64,000 nt of DNA from Lampris incognitus. Its lineage: Eukaryota > Chordata > Actinopteri > Lampriformes > Lampridae. Position 1 is the first letter of the stretch; each line of letters begins with the position of its first letter. The notes below the pieces were generated by a model. That model was not told the DNA's origin and did not search any database. It saw only the letters and a list, made by a program, of their open reading frames with translations. Positions 32,711 to 44,911 of the stretch are shown here, one piece after another. Where the stretch lies: the NCBI RefSeq assembly GCF_029633865.1, contig NC_079219.1, positions 17,427,310-17,491,309 of the forward strand. The letters run 5' to 3'. The position numbers were made by a program, and so were the translations under genes.

Positions 32711-33253
32711 ATGGTGAGCCGTGTTAATATTTAACTGAAATGTTAGATATGAAACATGAAATTCTATATCACATTATTGAAATTTGACATCAACTCATTT
32801 GAAATACGATATCCGTTTAATGAACGTTGATATCAGCGCTTTTGAGACCCGGCTCTGAACAAATTTAATATCCTGTTATTGAAATTTGATGTCCGGGTTT
32901 GAATTTTCAAACCAGTGCTTTCCATGCACATCAGCGGTTCCGATAACACCGAGGGCGGTCTGGCGGCGGTCCCGCCTGGCGTCGACTGTGTTTTTGGTGT
33001 CGTCGTGTGGAGGACGGGGAGGTGTGTCGAGGGTGTCTTGCTGGCAGAGCTGATGCTGGATCAGCTGGGGGAGCCCGGTCTGCTGTGTCCGGAGGGCCCA
33101 GGGACCACGGCCCCTGCCCGGAGCTGTGCCCGAAGAGGAAACACCGAGGGAGGTGTGACAGGACGTGGAAGTGGGGCAGGCTAAGCTAACTGCTAGCCCA
33201 TGCAGACAGGCAGTTCCAACAGCCATCCTGGCTGGCGTTCGCTCTCTTGGACA

Positions 33254-33402
33254 GTCCATCCATCCATCCATCCATCCATCCATCCATTATCTGAACCGCT
33301 TATCCTGCTCTCAGGGTCGCAGGGATGCTGGAGCCTCTTTCCAGCAGGCACTGGGCGGCAGGCGGAGAGACACCCTGGACAGGCCGCCAGGCCATCACAG
33401 GT
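33254..33402 (-). mobile_element. SINE-C 3' fragment, reversed, with (TCCA)n end
   Basis: (TCCA)n at 33254-33287, then TATCTGAACCGCTTATCCTG and CTCAGGGTCGCAGGGATGCT, ending near ACAGGCCGCCAGGCCATCAC. Confidence 0.88.
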
Positions 33403-33939
33403 GATATGTTGGATATATGTATTTTTGTAGGTTTTGATTTATTTATTTGTTTGTTTTTTGGATATGTGTGTTCTTGTAGGTTTGGGGTATGTGTTTTTGT
33501 CTTTGTGTTGCACTGCTGTGGGCTGGGGGGCAACAATATTTCATTTCATTTCATGTATTTGCGTACATGAAAAACTGGTGAAACAAATAAGTCGGTTGTT
33601 CACCTTACATACAGTATGCCCATGTGTACCAAAGGTTCGCCCGCTGGCTCGTGGGGGTAAGCACATCAGTTGTGCTTTTCCCAAGTTCAGCAGTGATGTT
33701 GTAGGTTGGACCCTGGCTGCCACTTTATTTTTCATTGTAGAAGATTATTTGTCGATTCTGCTGTTACACTACCATGTTGAGCTAAAGCAGATCAGGGGGT
33801 GTGAGGTGACGCTTGTTTTCCTGTTTCTCTCCTCCCTACTGTGATATTGTGTACGTCACGGTGCCTCTGAGACCTGGATAAGCAAAATGCCACCGTTGTG
33901 ACAGCAGCAGATCATGGAGGAAGAAGAACGCCACCTCAT

Positions 33940-34275
33940 CTTCGTCATTGTACAGCTGATTTTGCTTACAATGAATTTGTTCTCTGCATTTAATCCATCC
34001 TATTGTGTTGAAGCGGTGGGCAGCTGCAGCACCGAGGGACCAACTCCAGCTCTTCTTTCCATTGTCTTGGTCAGGGACAGACAGGAGTATTAACTCTAAC
34101 ATGCATGTCTTTTTGATGGTGGGAGGAAACCGGAGCACCCGGAGGAAACCCATGCAGACACAGGGAGAACATGCAAACTCCACACAGAAAGGACCTGGGA
34201 CGGCCTGGGGTTCGAACCCAGGACCTTCTTACTGTGAGGCAACAGTGCTAACCACTGGACCACCATGCCAACAGA
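33940..34275 (-). mobile_element. SINE-A copy, reversed
   Basis: Left end has the reversed tail; right end the reversed tRNA-like head (GGTTCGAACCCAGGACCTTC, GTGCTAACCACTGGACCACC). Confidence 0.9.
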
Positions 34276-36060
34276 AATGGAAATCGACCTCTGGACACAA
34301 CACATTAGGGCATGTGTTGTTGTGTCAATTGAGATGGACCTACCAGGCGAATCCAGATGAAATTTAGTTGATCCGTATTTTATTTCACCTGTTAAATATG
34401 CTACGCTTCAGTCAGAGTAAAGCGAGGAGGAGACGGTTAAGGCAATTTTTATCCGTTTGAGACCTGCATTTTGTAAATGAGGGTAAGTAGGAAAAAAAAG
34501 ACTAAAAAATTTTCACAAAGGTATATCACAGGAGGCTCTGTTTCTTGAGCATGTCAGTGAGTTACCTATAGCATTGCTAGATTGTTCACACGCAACAGTG
34601 CCCTGACCTGCACATATTTTAAATGGTGAAACACGTGTAGGACTTCCAGCCAAATGTACGCCGCTGGTCGCAAACTGGACGCTGGCGAAAATTATCCAAG
34701 GAGGCTTACAGGACCCGTGTTGAGTTTCTAAGATGACAATAAATACAACATAATGATCTGTCCTGACGTTGGGTCACAATCCAACTGAACAGCTATAGGA
34801 TGAGACAGAATGACTTATTCAGAGTAGCAATCACAAGTAAACACAACCAAAATAAACACAACCACAACACAACTTGGGGGGATACTCTCCAGTCAGTATG
34901 GACCAGCATCTCTTTTCAATACTTTCAACACTCTTTTTCCATGTCCACACTAGGGCTGTGCGATATGACCAAAATCTCATAGATTACAGTATAAGTCATT
35001 CATATCATGATAACGATACATATCACGAGATGGCACATTTTCTGTAAATTCAATGAATAGTTTATATAAAATGACCACATGGAAAGGCCAATTTCTTATT
35101 ACATTTTGAATGAAAGCAATACATCACAGGGACATTGTGCTATTCTAAATGTTGCTAAATATGCTGTGTTCTGAATGGCGTTACTACATAGGACCTAATC
35201 TACCCTTTGAGGGGGGGCTGCAGCGAAGCCATGGGTAGAGTTTGTACCAACTTTTGTTAAAATGCAGGACTCTATTTGATGCTTCTGAATTTCAATGAAT
35301 TCAGGGTCAGGTTGGTTGGCTTTTGAGCGATGTCAATAGTAGTGACATCTTCACTGCGTCTCTCCTTCTCCTCGATACCGCCACTGTCCCTGGTGCTGTC
35401 AGGATCCATACTCTCCCTTGCATTGCTGCTGCCACTGCTGTCAAGATCCGTGTTATCCCTTGCATTGCCAATCTCCAAAAACTGATAAAAGAATATATGT
35501 TTAACTATCTGATCACCAGCTGATGTCAGCTGATAATATCAACAATACTGTTTACAACTGTGCCATTGTTAATAGATATATGGCACTTGCAAATTAGGCA
35601 TTCTCAAATTAATTGAAAGAGCATAAACACTACCATTCTTTATATTAATTTATATGGCCAGCAGTTGGCTATGTCACTGCCCCAAAAATAAAATGACACG
35701 CTTATGTATCTCATTCAGGTGTCTAGACTAGAATTTTAAAACCTTACCTGAGAGCCTGTGCTGCTTCCCAGCAAACATTTAGACGTCTAATCGACGTCTT
35801 GTACAGGTCATTTTTGAACGTCCAATTTTGGTCCGTGGTGGGTGCAGACTGTGAGTTTTTATGACGTCTTTTTCTAACGTCTTCTGGACGTCCAATTCTG
35901 ACATCCACAGGACTTCTATATAAGGGCTGATTCTAATCCAAATGTGGTCATTTTGGACGTCTTTTCAATGTCAAATTTAAACTTATTTTAGACAACTTTT
36001 TAATACTGCTTAATCAGTGCATACGCCCCCATTTTCAGACAGTGGCCCATTTTCTGTCAA
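34276..36060. other. Repeat-rich intergenic stretch with a possible hAT end
   Basis: TAGGGCTGTGCGATATGACC at about 34951 resembles the terminus of a common fish hAT family, but no matching right end was found. 35750-35930 carries recurring GACGTCT/AACGTCC motifs of an unidentified repeat. Confidence 0.4.
35272..35502 (-). other. Exon-like segment, unassigned
   Basis: On the minus strand an acceptor-like TTCTTTTATCAG precedes an open frame reading FLEIGNARDNTDLDSSGSSN and on to KPTNLTLNSLKFRSIK before a stop. It is Ser/Asp-rich with an imperfect repeat of NARD/E-S. It may be the last exon of a transposon gene tied to the hAT-like end at 34951. No recognised domain. Confidence 0.3.
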
Positions 36061-36064
36061 TTAA

Positions 36065-36557
36065 AGGACCAGGTTGCCGTAAAAACAAGTTATTTCTAAA
36101 AATTCCTCAATTTTCTGAGCTTGGTAAAACAAAAAGTAAGTCTCCAGCCCCTTCCTAAGATTTGTTATGATTTAAAAATGACAATTAAGCAAAATCTTTA
36201 AAAATTCATAAATCACAGGAATCAGATAGACTTACTCTGATACCTTTTTGCTCGGGAATTTATGCACAAAAACTAGTTGCCATTAATTTTTCCAAAACAG
36301 GAAGTACATTGAAAAAATTATACTTCCTGTTTTGGAAAAATGAATGGCGACTAGTTTTTGTGCATAATCTCCTGAGCAAAAGTCTCTTTGAAAAAGTCTT
36401 ACTCATTCCTGTGATTTTCTTTGAATTTTTAAAAATTTTGCTTAATCGTCGTTTTTAAATCATAAATCATAGGAAGGGGCTAGAGACTTTTTGTTTTGCC
36501 AAGCTCAGAAAATTGAGGAATTTTTAGAAAGACTTGTTTTTACGCCAACCTGGTCCT
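36065..36557. mobile_element. 493-bp foldback MITE flanked by TTAA
   Basis: It starts AGGACCAGGTTGCCGTAAAA and ends with the inverse (TTTTACGCCAACCTGGTCCT). The arms pair nearly to the centre at about 36311. TTAA at 36061-36064 and 36558-36561 suggests piggyBac- or Kolobok-type mobilisation (inference). Confidence 0.82.
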
Positions 36558-38661
36558 TTAATTGCAGGACTACACAGGTTAATACTATTCCTAAGGTAGA
36601 TTTCAAGATAATGTAACATTGTTCCTATTTTAAGTACAAATTGCATTAATTAACCCATCATACATATAAAGTTTAAGACAGATCAACACAATAATCATAG
36701 TGGGCTGATCTGCTTTCATTCTGTAGTGCACGCACGCCGCATGTGCACACACACACACACCATACTCACACAGAAACTATTCAGGGCTTTGCAGTTGAGA
36801 CATTTATTTCTCCACACAGTGAGTAAAACAGTATGTATATGGTAATACATAGGTGGAATAATAAAGCAATAGAACATGAGCAGGAGTGCAATATCGCGTG
36901 ATATCGACACTGCTGTGATTTGGTTGTAGGCAGTACCACAGACAATCACAGCAGTGCTGATATCCAGAGGTGGAAAGTAACGAAATACATTTACTCACGT
37001 TACTGTATTGAATACTTTTTTTGTGTATTTTGTATTTTTTTAAGTACAATTTAAAATCGGTATTTTGTATTTTACTTGAGTACGTTTTGACTCAAGTATT
37101 GTACTTAGTTACTTTATAAATCCTATCCGTTACTGAGTAAAAATAACAATTCAACCTACAGGGGAAAAATACGCGCCAGAACCATAGACAGTAAACCAAT
37201 GGCCAGAACCAACAGTGACAAATGATGATGTGATTAGCACTGGCGCGTGAACATAGAGGGCGCGCGCGGACAAGCTAGGTTAGTGGGCGCGAAGTTTTTA
37301 GTTTCTAGTGCTAGAATGGAGGTCGACAAAGCAGGCACGGCCAGCGGTCGCGGTCCAGAAGACCCGGACCTAGAAATAATAGATGAAGCTCAAGCTGAAA
37401 CATCGAAGTCTGTAGAACTAGATGCAGAAAAAAATGCTTGGCCACATTTGGAAGATTTCTTTTTGTTCAAGCGTAGGAAAGGCAACAGCATCATCATGCA
37501 GTGCAAGATGTGCCTCCCAGCAGTGAAGTACCTGTCTGCTTTCAACAACTCCACTTCACATCTGCAGAAGCATGTTTTGGTAAGTATTTCTGCTGTCTCA
37601 TTAGTAGTTTTATTTAATATAGCCAACCCAGGCTCACCCCATTTCGTGGGCATTTTTATGCTAGTACCTGCAACCATTGACAGTAGAAGAAACCCACAGC
37701 TAGCCAGCACATTCTAATTAGCTCCTATGCTAACATAATCAAACGTGACACATCATTAAGTACCAAATGAACTCGCTCCAGCCGACAATCCGCATGTTTA
37801 TTGTACTTCAAACAGATACAAAACGCGTAATGTATATTTGCAGTCTGTTTAAGTCTTTAGGACATTGGCTAAATTTGCATAACAGCTAGCCCCTGGTACT
37901 TGAGTGTGTAAAGGCTAGCTGTTAGTTGCTAGTAGTCTTGAGTGGACTCGGGGAAATAAGCCTTGGTTAAATTTAGCTGCTATGAATAGTCGGTGTTACC
38001 CAGTCGAAATTGCCACGGGTTTCAATTTGATTGTGTCTTTGAATTTACAGTCAAATCAAATGTATCAACCGTGTTAACAGAGAGGGTTGTAGTGTGAGGC
38101 ACTTTGCCTAACCAACATTACAGGGCACTCAGCGCTCCTCCACTATAGGCGGGGAGCTAAGGGGCCCTACCGTGCACCCTCCTTACAATCGAACTAAACC
38201 AACTTTTTTTAAAAACGTCTGACCATGCTGAACATGTTAACAAATGTTAACATTGAAAATTTTGGGTTGCATTTCATGTTTCAGGTACTCAATGCATTTC
38301 AATGTATTTCCCTCCATTGGAAATGCATTACAATTACAGGAACATGACTCTCCATGAGCAAGGGGAAAGTGTGACATCTGTCTTTGCAAATTTAATCACA
38401 TCTAGTGATAAATGTATGGTTTTAGTGGTATTATTGGCTTTCTCTAAATAATAAAGGCCAAAATGTAAAGTCTTTCTACTCGATTTACAAGGCAAATCAA
38501 GTAGAAAGACTTTAAATTTTGGTCTCTACTATTATGGAAAGCCAATAATACCACTGAAACCATACATTTTCCAAAAGCTTGTGTCCTCTAGATGTGATTA
38601 AACATGTAGAGACAGATGTCACACCTTCCCCTTGCTCGTGGAGAGCCAATGGAGGGAAATA

Positions 38662-40241
38662 TACTGCTCAAAAAAATAAAGGGAACACCTAAAAACACAA
38701 TATAGACCTCGATGAATGAAATATTTCAGCTGAAAATCTTTATTTATTAGACAGAGGAATGTGTTTAGAGCAAAATAACCTAAGAATGATCAATGGAAAT
38801 CAAAATCATTAGCCCATTAAGGTCTGGATTCAGAATCATACTCAAAATCAAAGTGGAAAATGAGAACATAGGCTGATCCAACTTCTGTGGAAATTCTTCC
38901 AGACAATTCAAAATGAGGCTCAGTAGTGTGTGTGGCCTCCACGTGCCTGTATGCACTCCCTACAACGTCTGGGCATGCTCCTGATGAGACGACGGATGGT
39001 CTCTGAGGGATCTCCTCCCAGACCTGGATCAGGGCATCGGTCAACTCCTGGACAATCTGTGCTGCGACATCGCGTTGGCGGATGGTACGAGACATGATGT
39101 CCCAGAGGTGCTCGATTGGATTCAGGTCTGGGGAACGTGCAGGCCAGTCCATAGCATCAATGCCCTCGACATACAGGAACTGCTGACACACTCTGGCCAC
39201 ATGAGGATGAGCATTGTCATGCATGAGCAGGAACCCAGGGCCCACTGCACCAGCATATGGTCTGACAATGGGTCTGGGGATGTCATCCCGGTACCGAATG
39301 GCAGGCATGGTACCTCTGGCTAGCACGTAGAGGTCTGTGCGGCCCTCCAAGGATATGCCTCCCCCAGACCATCACTGACCCACCGCCAAACCGGTCATGC
39401 TGGAGGATGTTGCAGGCAGCAGAACGTTCTCCACAGCGTCTCCAGACTCTCTCACGTCTGTCACATGTGTTCAGTGTGAACCTGCTCTCATCTGTGAAGA
39501 GCACAGGGCGCCAATGGCGAATCTGCCAACCAAGATGTTCTCTGGCAAAGGTCAATCGGGCTGCACGGTGTTGGGCTGTGAGCACAGGCCCCAATTGTGG
39601 ACGTCGGGCCCTCATACCATCCTCATGCATTCTGTTTCTCACTGTTTGAGCAGAAACCTGCACATTAGTGGCCTGTTGAAGGTCGTTTTGTAGGGCTCCG
39701 GCAGTGCTCCTCCTGTTCCTCCTTGCACAAAGGACCAGATAGCGGTCCTGCTGCGGGGTTGTTGTCCTCCTGCGGCCCCCTCCACGTCTCCTGGTGTACT
39801 GGCCTGTCTCCTGGTACCTCCTCCATGCTCTGGACACTGTGCTGGGAGACACATCAAATCTTCTTGCCACAGCACGCATTGATGTGCCATCCTGGATGAG
39901 CTGCACTACCTGAGCAACTTCTGTAGGTTGCAGATACCGCCTCATGCCACCTCTAGTGGTGAGGGCACTAGCAAAATGAAAAACTAACCAAAGATCGGCC
40001 AGAAAAGATGAGGACAGGCAAATGGTCTGTGGCCACCACCTGCAAATCCATTCCTTTTATAGGGGTTGTCTTGCAAATTGTCTAATTTCCACCAGGTGGA
40101 AATTAGACAATTTACCAACAGGTGAAATTGATTCACAAATCAGTGTTGCTTCCTAACTGGACAGGTTGATATCTCAAAAGTGTGATTGACTTGGAGCTAC
40201 ATTGCATTGCTTATGTGTTCCCTTTATTTTTTTGAGCAGTG
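38662..40241 (-). mobile_element. Tc1 transposon (DD34E), 1580 bp, decayed, nested in the foldback
   Basis: Inverted ends TACTGCTCAAAAAAATAAAG (left) and CTTTATTTTTTTGAGCAGTG (right), with TA at 38660-38661 and 40242-40243. It encodes one reversed transposase with frame breaks. Right-hand inner palindrome CAATTTCCACCTGGTGGAAA-type sequence near 40085 belongs to the element. Confidence 0.93.
38920..39945 (-). pseudogene. Tc1 transposase, DD34E, with two frame breaks
   Basis: The start ATG is at 39945. The N-terminal half has a clear helix-turn-helix ([20 protein letters not shown]), a GRRR-rich hinge and VLFTDESRF with the first Asp. Near 39355 the frame shifts after GGGSVMVWG and resumes as [20 protein letters not shown]. 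The second Asp is in LLMHDNAHPH and the Glu in SPDLNPIEHLW, separated by 34 residues. Near 39000 a second one-base loss shifts the C-terminal tail; the original stop is most likely at 38920-38922. Not functional as it stands. Confidence 0.9.
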
Positions 40242-42775
40242 TACATTGAAATGCATTGAGTACCTGAAACATGACGTGCAACCCAAAATTTTCAATGTTA
40301 ACATTTGTTAACATGTTCAGCATGGTCAGACCTTTCAAAAAAAGTTGGTTTCGTTCGATTATAAGGAGGGTGCACGACTTTACGGCAAGGCCTCGTAGCT
40401 CCCCGCCTACTAGGCAGACCCAGAAAAGATTGTTTTGACTCCTTCATATCGACGACAAGGGATTAGATCACTAGTAGGCGATTGTTGCTCTGTGTGCATG
40501 CAAGCAGCTATGATGATTACACATGCATTGATATGTCTACTTCATCTGTATCATAATACTGGTAGGCTATAGAAACACATTGGCTTTTGATGTTGACTTG
40601 AAATCTCAATTTTAGCATTCAAATCCAAATCATTGATTTTGTTGGGAAGGGTGCAGCATTGTAATGCCCTCTGGATTGTGGCATATTGTGCTTAATACAA
40701 TGTAATAGACAAAATGTGATGACTAAAGAAATAGAAAACTTTTATTTATCAAAGTTTTAATTTCAGTGTGTTTAATACGCACCACATTGATTCCTCTACT
40801 GATAATACCCTTTTCTTTTTTTTTCACAGAGGAAACATCCATCGAAACAGTTGGCTTTTAGCCGAGCAAAGCCAGGGAAGCGAACCCACCACGCAAATCC
40901 ACCAAGTCCAAGCAAGCAAACAAATATAAAAGATGCCATGACAGTGGGAGGCAACCGCCGTGTGCCACAAGGCAAGATCGACAAGATCATCATTAGGCCA
41001 ATATGTGAGGGCCTTCATACATTTAGTTTGGTTGAACAACCTGCATTCAAAGAACTTTTGACAACGCTAAATCCACAATGCAAGGTCATTTCCAGGCCCA
41101 CTGTCCGGACAAGATTAGAGGCATCTGCCATTCAGATGAAGAAGAATGTCATGTCCCATCTCAGTAAAGTGAGCTACGTTGCCACCACTACAGATTGTTG
41201 GACTGCACACCAGCAAAGTTTTATTGGGGTGACGGGTCATTTGGTGGATGAAGAAACCTTTGAGAGGAGATCAGCTGTGCTTGCATGTAAGAGGTTAAGA
41301 GGGTCCCACACCTTTGATGTCCTTGCAGGGGCACTTGACGACATACACTGTCAGTATAGAATTAGGGGCAAAGTGGTGAGAACCACAACAGATAGTGGCT
41401 CAAACTTCGTTAAAGCTTTTAGTGTCTTCGGAGAACAGAGCCAGTCTGAGGATGCAGAATCAGATGCTGAGTCGGACAGAGATTCAATTGATGATGAGCC
41501 CACAGCCAACTACCTGGACACATTCAGCATCCTGGAGCAAGATAATGGCCTGGAGTACCAACTTCCTACACACCAAAGGTGTGCATGCCATCTTCTCAAC
41601 TTAGTTGCCACAACAGATGCTGAGATAGCAGAAAAGAAGATGGACACATACAAGAGACTATCACGTGCAGCCTTTGGGAAATGTCAAGCCATGTGGAACA
41701 ATATGGGTCATTCATACATGGCAGCAGAAGTTGTGGAAGATCACTGCCGACTCCAGCTCATCCGACCAAATCAAACAAGGTGGAATTCAACATTCATGGC
41801 TGTGGAGAGAATCATACGGATCATACAAGAGAAAGGGGAGGAGGCAATCAGGAATATTTGTGAAGAATTCAAATTGAAAACGTAAGTTTTAATTTGCATT
41901 TCAACAGTATGAAAGTGTGAATGTGTGTTTACATACTTGAAACTTAACTTTTCCTGCTTGATTTCCTAACAATTGTTTGTATTCTATTTATGCCAGGCTG
42001 ACTCAAGCAGAAATTGCTTTCCTGACTGATTACTGCTCGGTGATGAAACCTCTGGTAAAGGCCTTGAACATACTTCAGTCAGAGACCAACACACACTTAG
42101 GGTGGCTTCTCCCAGTGATATGTCAGCTACAAGCAAAACTCAAAAGGCAGGAGACCTCATCCAAGATGTGTCTACCACTCATCAAAGCCATTCAGGATGG
42201 TGTCCAAAAGCGTTTTGGTGAGATGATGATGGACCCAGAACTGATTGCGGCAGCAATACTTCTACCGAAGTTCAAGACCACCTGGACAGAGAGGCCTGAT
42301 GTCATAGAAACAGGTATGATTGCATCTTATAATAAACTGCTTTTCAACAGTTTATTGGAGATCTAATTTGTTTTATACTCAATACAATGTGGTCAGTGCT
42401 ATAAGGCATTATGCATTATGGTGCACTCTTGGTAAATTAATCAAGTCTTAATTGTTAGAAATGTGTTGTTTGTCACTCGACAGGTCTGGCTTATGTCAGA
42501 CAACACCTTGACCAGATGGCAGAGGTGGAAGTGGAGCAAGTTGGACAACATTCCTCAGATGAAGATGATTTCTTCTCCTCAATGAAGTCCAGAAGGTCAG
42601 AAGGTACAGGGGAGTTGGAAGGGTACCTAGCCTGTATCCCAAACGATATGGATCTGCTAAACTCCTTTCCAAATTTAAAAAAACTCTCTGAAACTCAACA
42701 CTGGCCTGCCTGCTTCAGCTGCCTGCGAGCGGCTTTTCAGTTGTGCTGGATTACTGTTCACTGCAAAGCGAGCAA

Positions 42776-43615
42776 GGATGAGCTCAACTAACTTTGAAAA
42801 TCAGCTGCTGCTTAAACTGAACAAGAAGTTTGTAGACTAGGTTATAGGTGATTTAGGGTGTCACAAAACTAGTGGCCTTGATTTGCAATATTCCTCTCTG
42901 GAATATTGCTGCTCTTTTATGTTAGTTCCTTTAATTTTGTAATACTTGTGAGCGTCATCATGTGGACATTACTTTGTAGTTTGTACCTCTCTGAGAGAGA
43001 CAGAGAGAGAAAGTAGGTGTGCACAAGCCTGTTTAATGTTTTTTACCACTAAATGGATGAGCTCAATTAACTTTGAAAATCAGCAGCTGCTTAAACTGAA
43101 CTGAAGAAGTTTGTAGACTAGGTTACAGGTGATTCAGGGTGTCACAAAACTAGCTGCCTTGATTTGCAGTATAACAGCTGTTGCTGTTGGTGTTGACATG
43201 TATGTTGTTGTAATTACACTTACATTTGTGTAGGTATTCTTTGTTGTTATCGCACTTACACACACATGCCCTCTATAGCGCTCTTGCAGCTGTGGAGATG
43301 GCATTAACACATTCTCATTCTCTGACGGTTAACAAACACACACACACACACACGCAAGCATGTCTCCTCTGGAATATTGCTGCTCCTTTATGTCAGTTTG
43401 ACTTTGTAGCAACACTCATGAGCGTCATCATGTGGGCATTACTTTGTACTTTTTACCTGTGTGTGAGAGAGAGAGAGGGTGAGAGGGAGAGTGTGTGCGT
43501 GTGAGAGAGAGAGTGAGAGAGAGAAAACGTGAGAGTAAGCATGTTTAATGTTGTACCACTAAATGGATGAGCTCAACTAACTTTAAGATGCTACTTAAAC
43601 TGAACAAAAAGTTCA
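42776..43615 (+). repeat. Three diverged copies of the hAT C-terminal coding end and 3' UTR
   Basis: GATGAGCTCAACTAACTTTG and the following CTTAAACTGAAC occur at about 42777, 43055 and 43566. Intervening UTR segments (GTGTCACAAAACTAG, CTCTGGAATATTGCTGCTC, GAGCGTCATCATGTG) also recur, with GA microsatellite expansion at 43468-43526. Spacing is about 280 and 510 bp. Confidence 0.85.
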
Positions 43616-44599
43616 GTTGTTGTGAAGTTGTTGTTATTGCGCTTACATTTGTTACACTTGTTCTTTAATTAAAAACAAGTTATGGATTTCTGACCCCTTG
43701 TCCTATTTTTACTACCCTCACACCCCACACAAAGAAAGTAACTAAGTAACTTTTACTTAAAGTACATTTCAAATGAACTACTTTTTACTTTTACTTGAGT
43801 ACATTTTCAGATGAGTACTTTTACTTCTACTTGAGTAATATTTCATCAAAGTATTGGTACTTTTACTTGAGTACAATATTTTTGTACTTTTTCCACCTCT
43901 GCTGATATCACACGATATTGCACAACCTCAAGTGTTCTATTGCTTTTATACAACAAGTCTACATGTTAATTTCATCAATATAGGCTAGGACAATCATGTT
44001 TTGTTATTCAGTGGCTCTGCCAAGACAAGTAGTTCCTCAACTGCACATTTTGCACCTTCCAATCAGTAAGGTAATACTGAAAAACAAAAACTGGACCAAC
44101 TGGTCCTTCTGCCCAGAACTTGGCACACGATCTCTAAAATATAAAAATAAAGCCTCTGTGTGGGCGGGGCTTTTCCTTTGGTGGCGGCCACCTACCCCTG
44201 CCCACCCATGGCTACACGGCTACCCTACCGAGTGCCTGGTGTGTGTCCACCACCTCCCCGTCTCCCTGGAGCGTGCTTGAGATGGTCTGCGGCATGCTGC
44301 TTAATGATGCCTTCTGTGGCCTTAGGGTCAAATTTCATGACTGCATCTGCATAGAAAAAGACAACATGCATTTAAACAACAAGTCTCCATATTTGTACAA
44401 AAAATAAATTTCCTGTACATCCACTACAGGTGTAATCGTTAGTTAGTTATCGTTTATTAAAGGGACGCCTTTGTAGAAAGCGACTTACAAAAACAGGTAG
44501 ACATAGTTGTGCATCTATACAGTCAAACTCCAAAAGGCTGAATGATTGAAAGTGTCCTTTTCTTTCAGGGGGAGGTCCCTTATCCTTTGGCCTCACGAA

Positions 44600-44910
44600 G
44601 GTATTTTGACAGGTAGAGCCATACTGGGTGTGGCCTCTGCCCATGGAAGTGTTCATGAGCATTAAAGACTTCCTCTACCCTGGCACAGCCATCCCTACTA
44701 CGTTTTTATCATTTAGAATGAGATATTGAAGTTGTAGTAGGGATGGCTGTCTATCCATGCCCATCCCTACTACAGCATCAATATCTCATTCTAAATGATA
44801 CCAACGTAGTAGGGATGGCTGTGCCAGGCTAGAGGAAGTCTTTAATGCGCATGAACACTTCCATGGGCGAAGGCCACGCCTGGTAAAACTTTACCTGTCA
44901 TTTAATTACC
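44600..44910. mobile_element. Foldback MITE of about 310 bp
   Basis: Arms of about 150 bp: GTGGCCTCTGCCCATGGAAG is mirrored by CTTCCATGGGCGAAGGCCAC. CATCCCTACTAC/GTAGTAGGGATG occurs four times around the centre at about 44755. Termini are not exact, so the superfamily is unknown. Confidence 0.8.
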
Positions 44911-44911
44911 T

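Larger units (their letters stand above)
38146..40409. mobile_element. 682-bp foldback element (excluding inserted Tc1) in the hAT intron
   Basis: Left end TAGGCGGGGAGCTAAGG is mirrored by CTCGTAGCTCCCCGCCTA. Without the Tc1 copy the sequence is palindromic around about 38488 (CTTTCTACTCGATTT against AAATCAAGTAGAAAG). CTA flanks both ends (38143-38145, 40410-40412), which suggests a PIF/Harbinger-type 3-bp duplication (inference). Confidence 0.82.
37316..42840 (+). pseudogene. hAT transposase, four exons, frameshifted in the C-terminal dimerisation domain
   Basis: Exon 1, 37316-37579: 88 residues with a BED zinc finger (WPHLEDFF, CKMC C63/C66, HLQKH H82/H86), donor GTAAGT. Exon 2, 40830-41881: acceptor TTTCACAG, continues RKHPSKQ, then a Pro/Lys-rich link and the RNase-H-like core with TTTDCWT, RTTTDSGSNFVKAF and CACHLLNLV. 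Exon 3, 41997-42313: helical region including PELIAAAILLPKFK. Exon 4, 42484-42840: acidic linker and LNSFPNLKK. Phases are 0, 2 and 1 and all splice sites are canonical. After the A-run near 42677-42683 the hATC motif region (ACERLF, AKRARMSS, LLLKLN) lies in a different frame and ends at TAG 42838-42840, whereas the upstream frame stops at 42789-42791. A one-step frameshift therefore disables this copy unless it is a sequencing error. Confidence 0.88.
36965..43901 (+). mobile_element. 6.9-kb hAT transposon with BED-finger transposase
   Basis: Ends are CAGAGGTGGAAAGTAACGAA and GTACTTTTTCCACCTCTG, with exact 8-bp duplications CTGATATC at 36957-36964 and 43902-43909. Subterminal sequence is rich in TACTTGAGTA/TACTCAAGTA motifs. 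It encodes a four-exon transposase on the same strand. Its first intron is expanded by a foldback element carrying a Tc1 copy. The insertion site lies inside an older palindrome. Confidence 0.93.
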
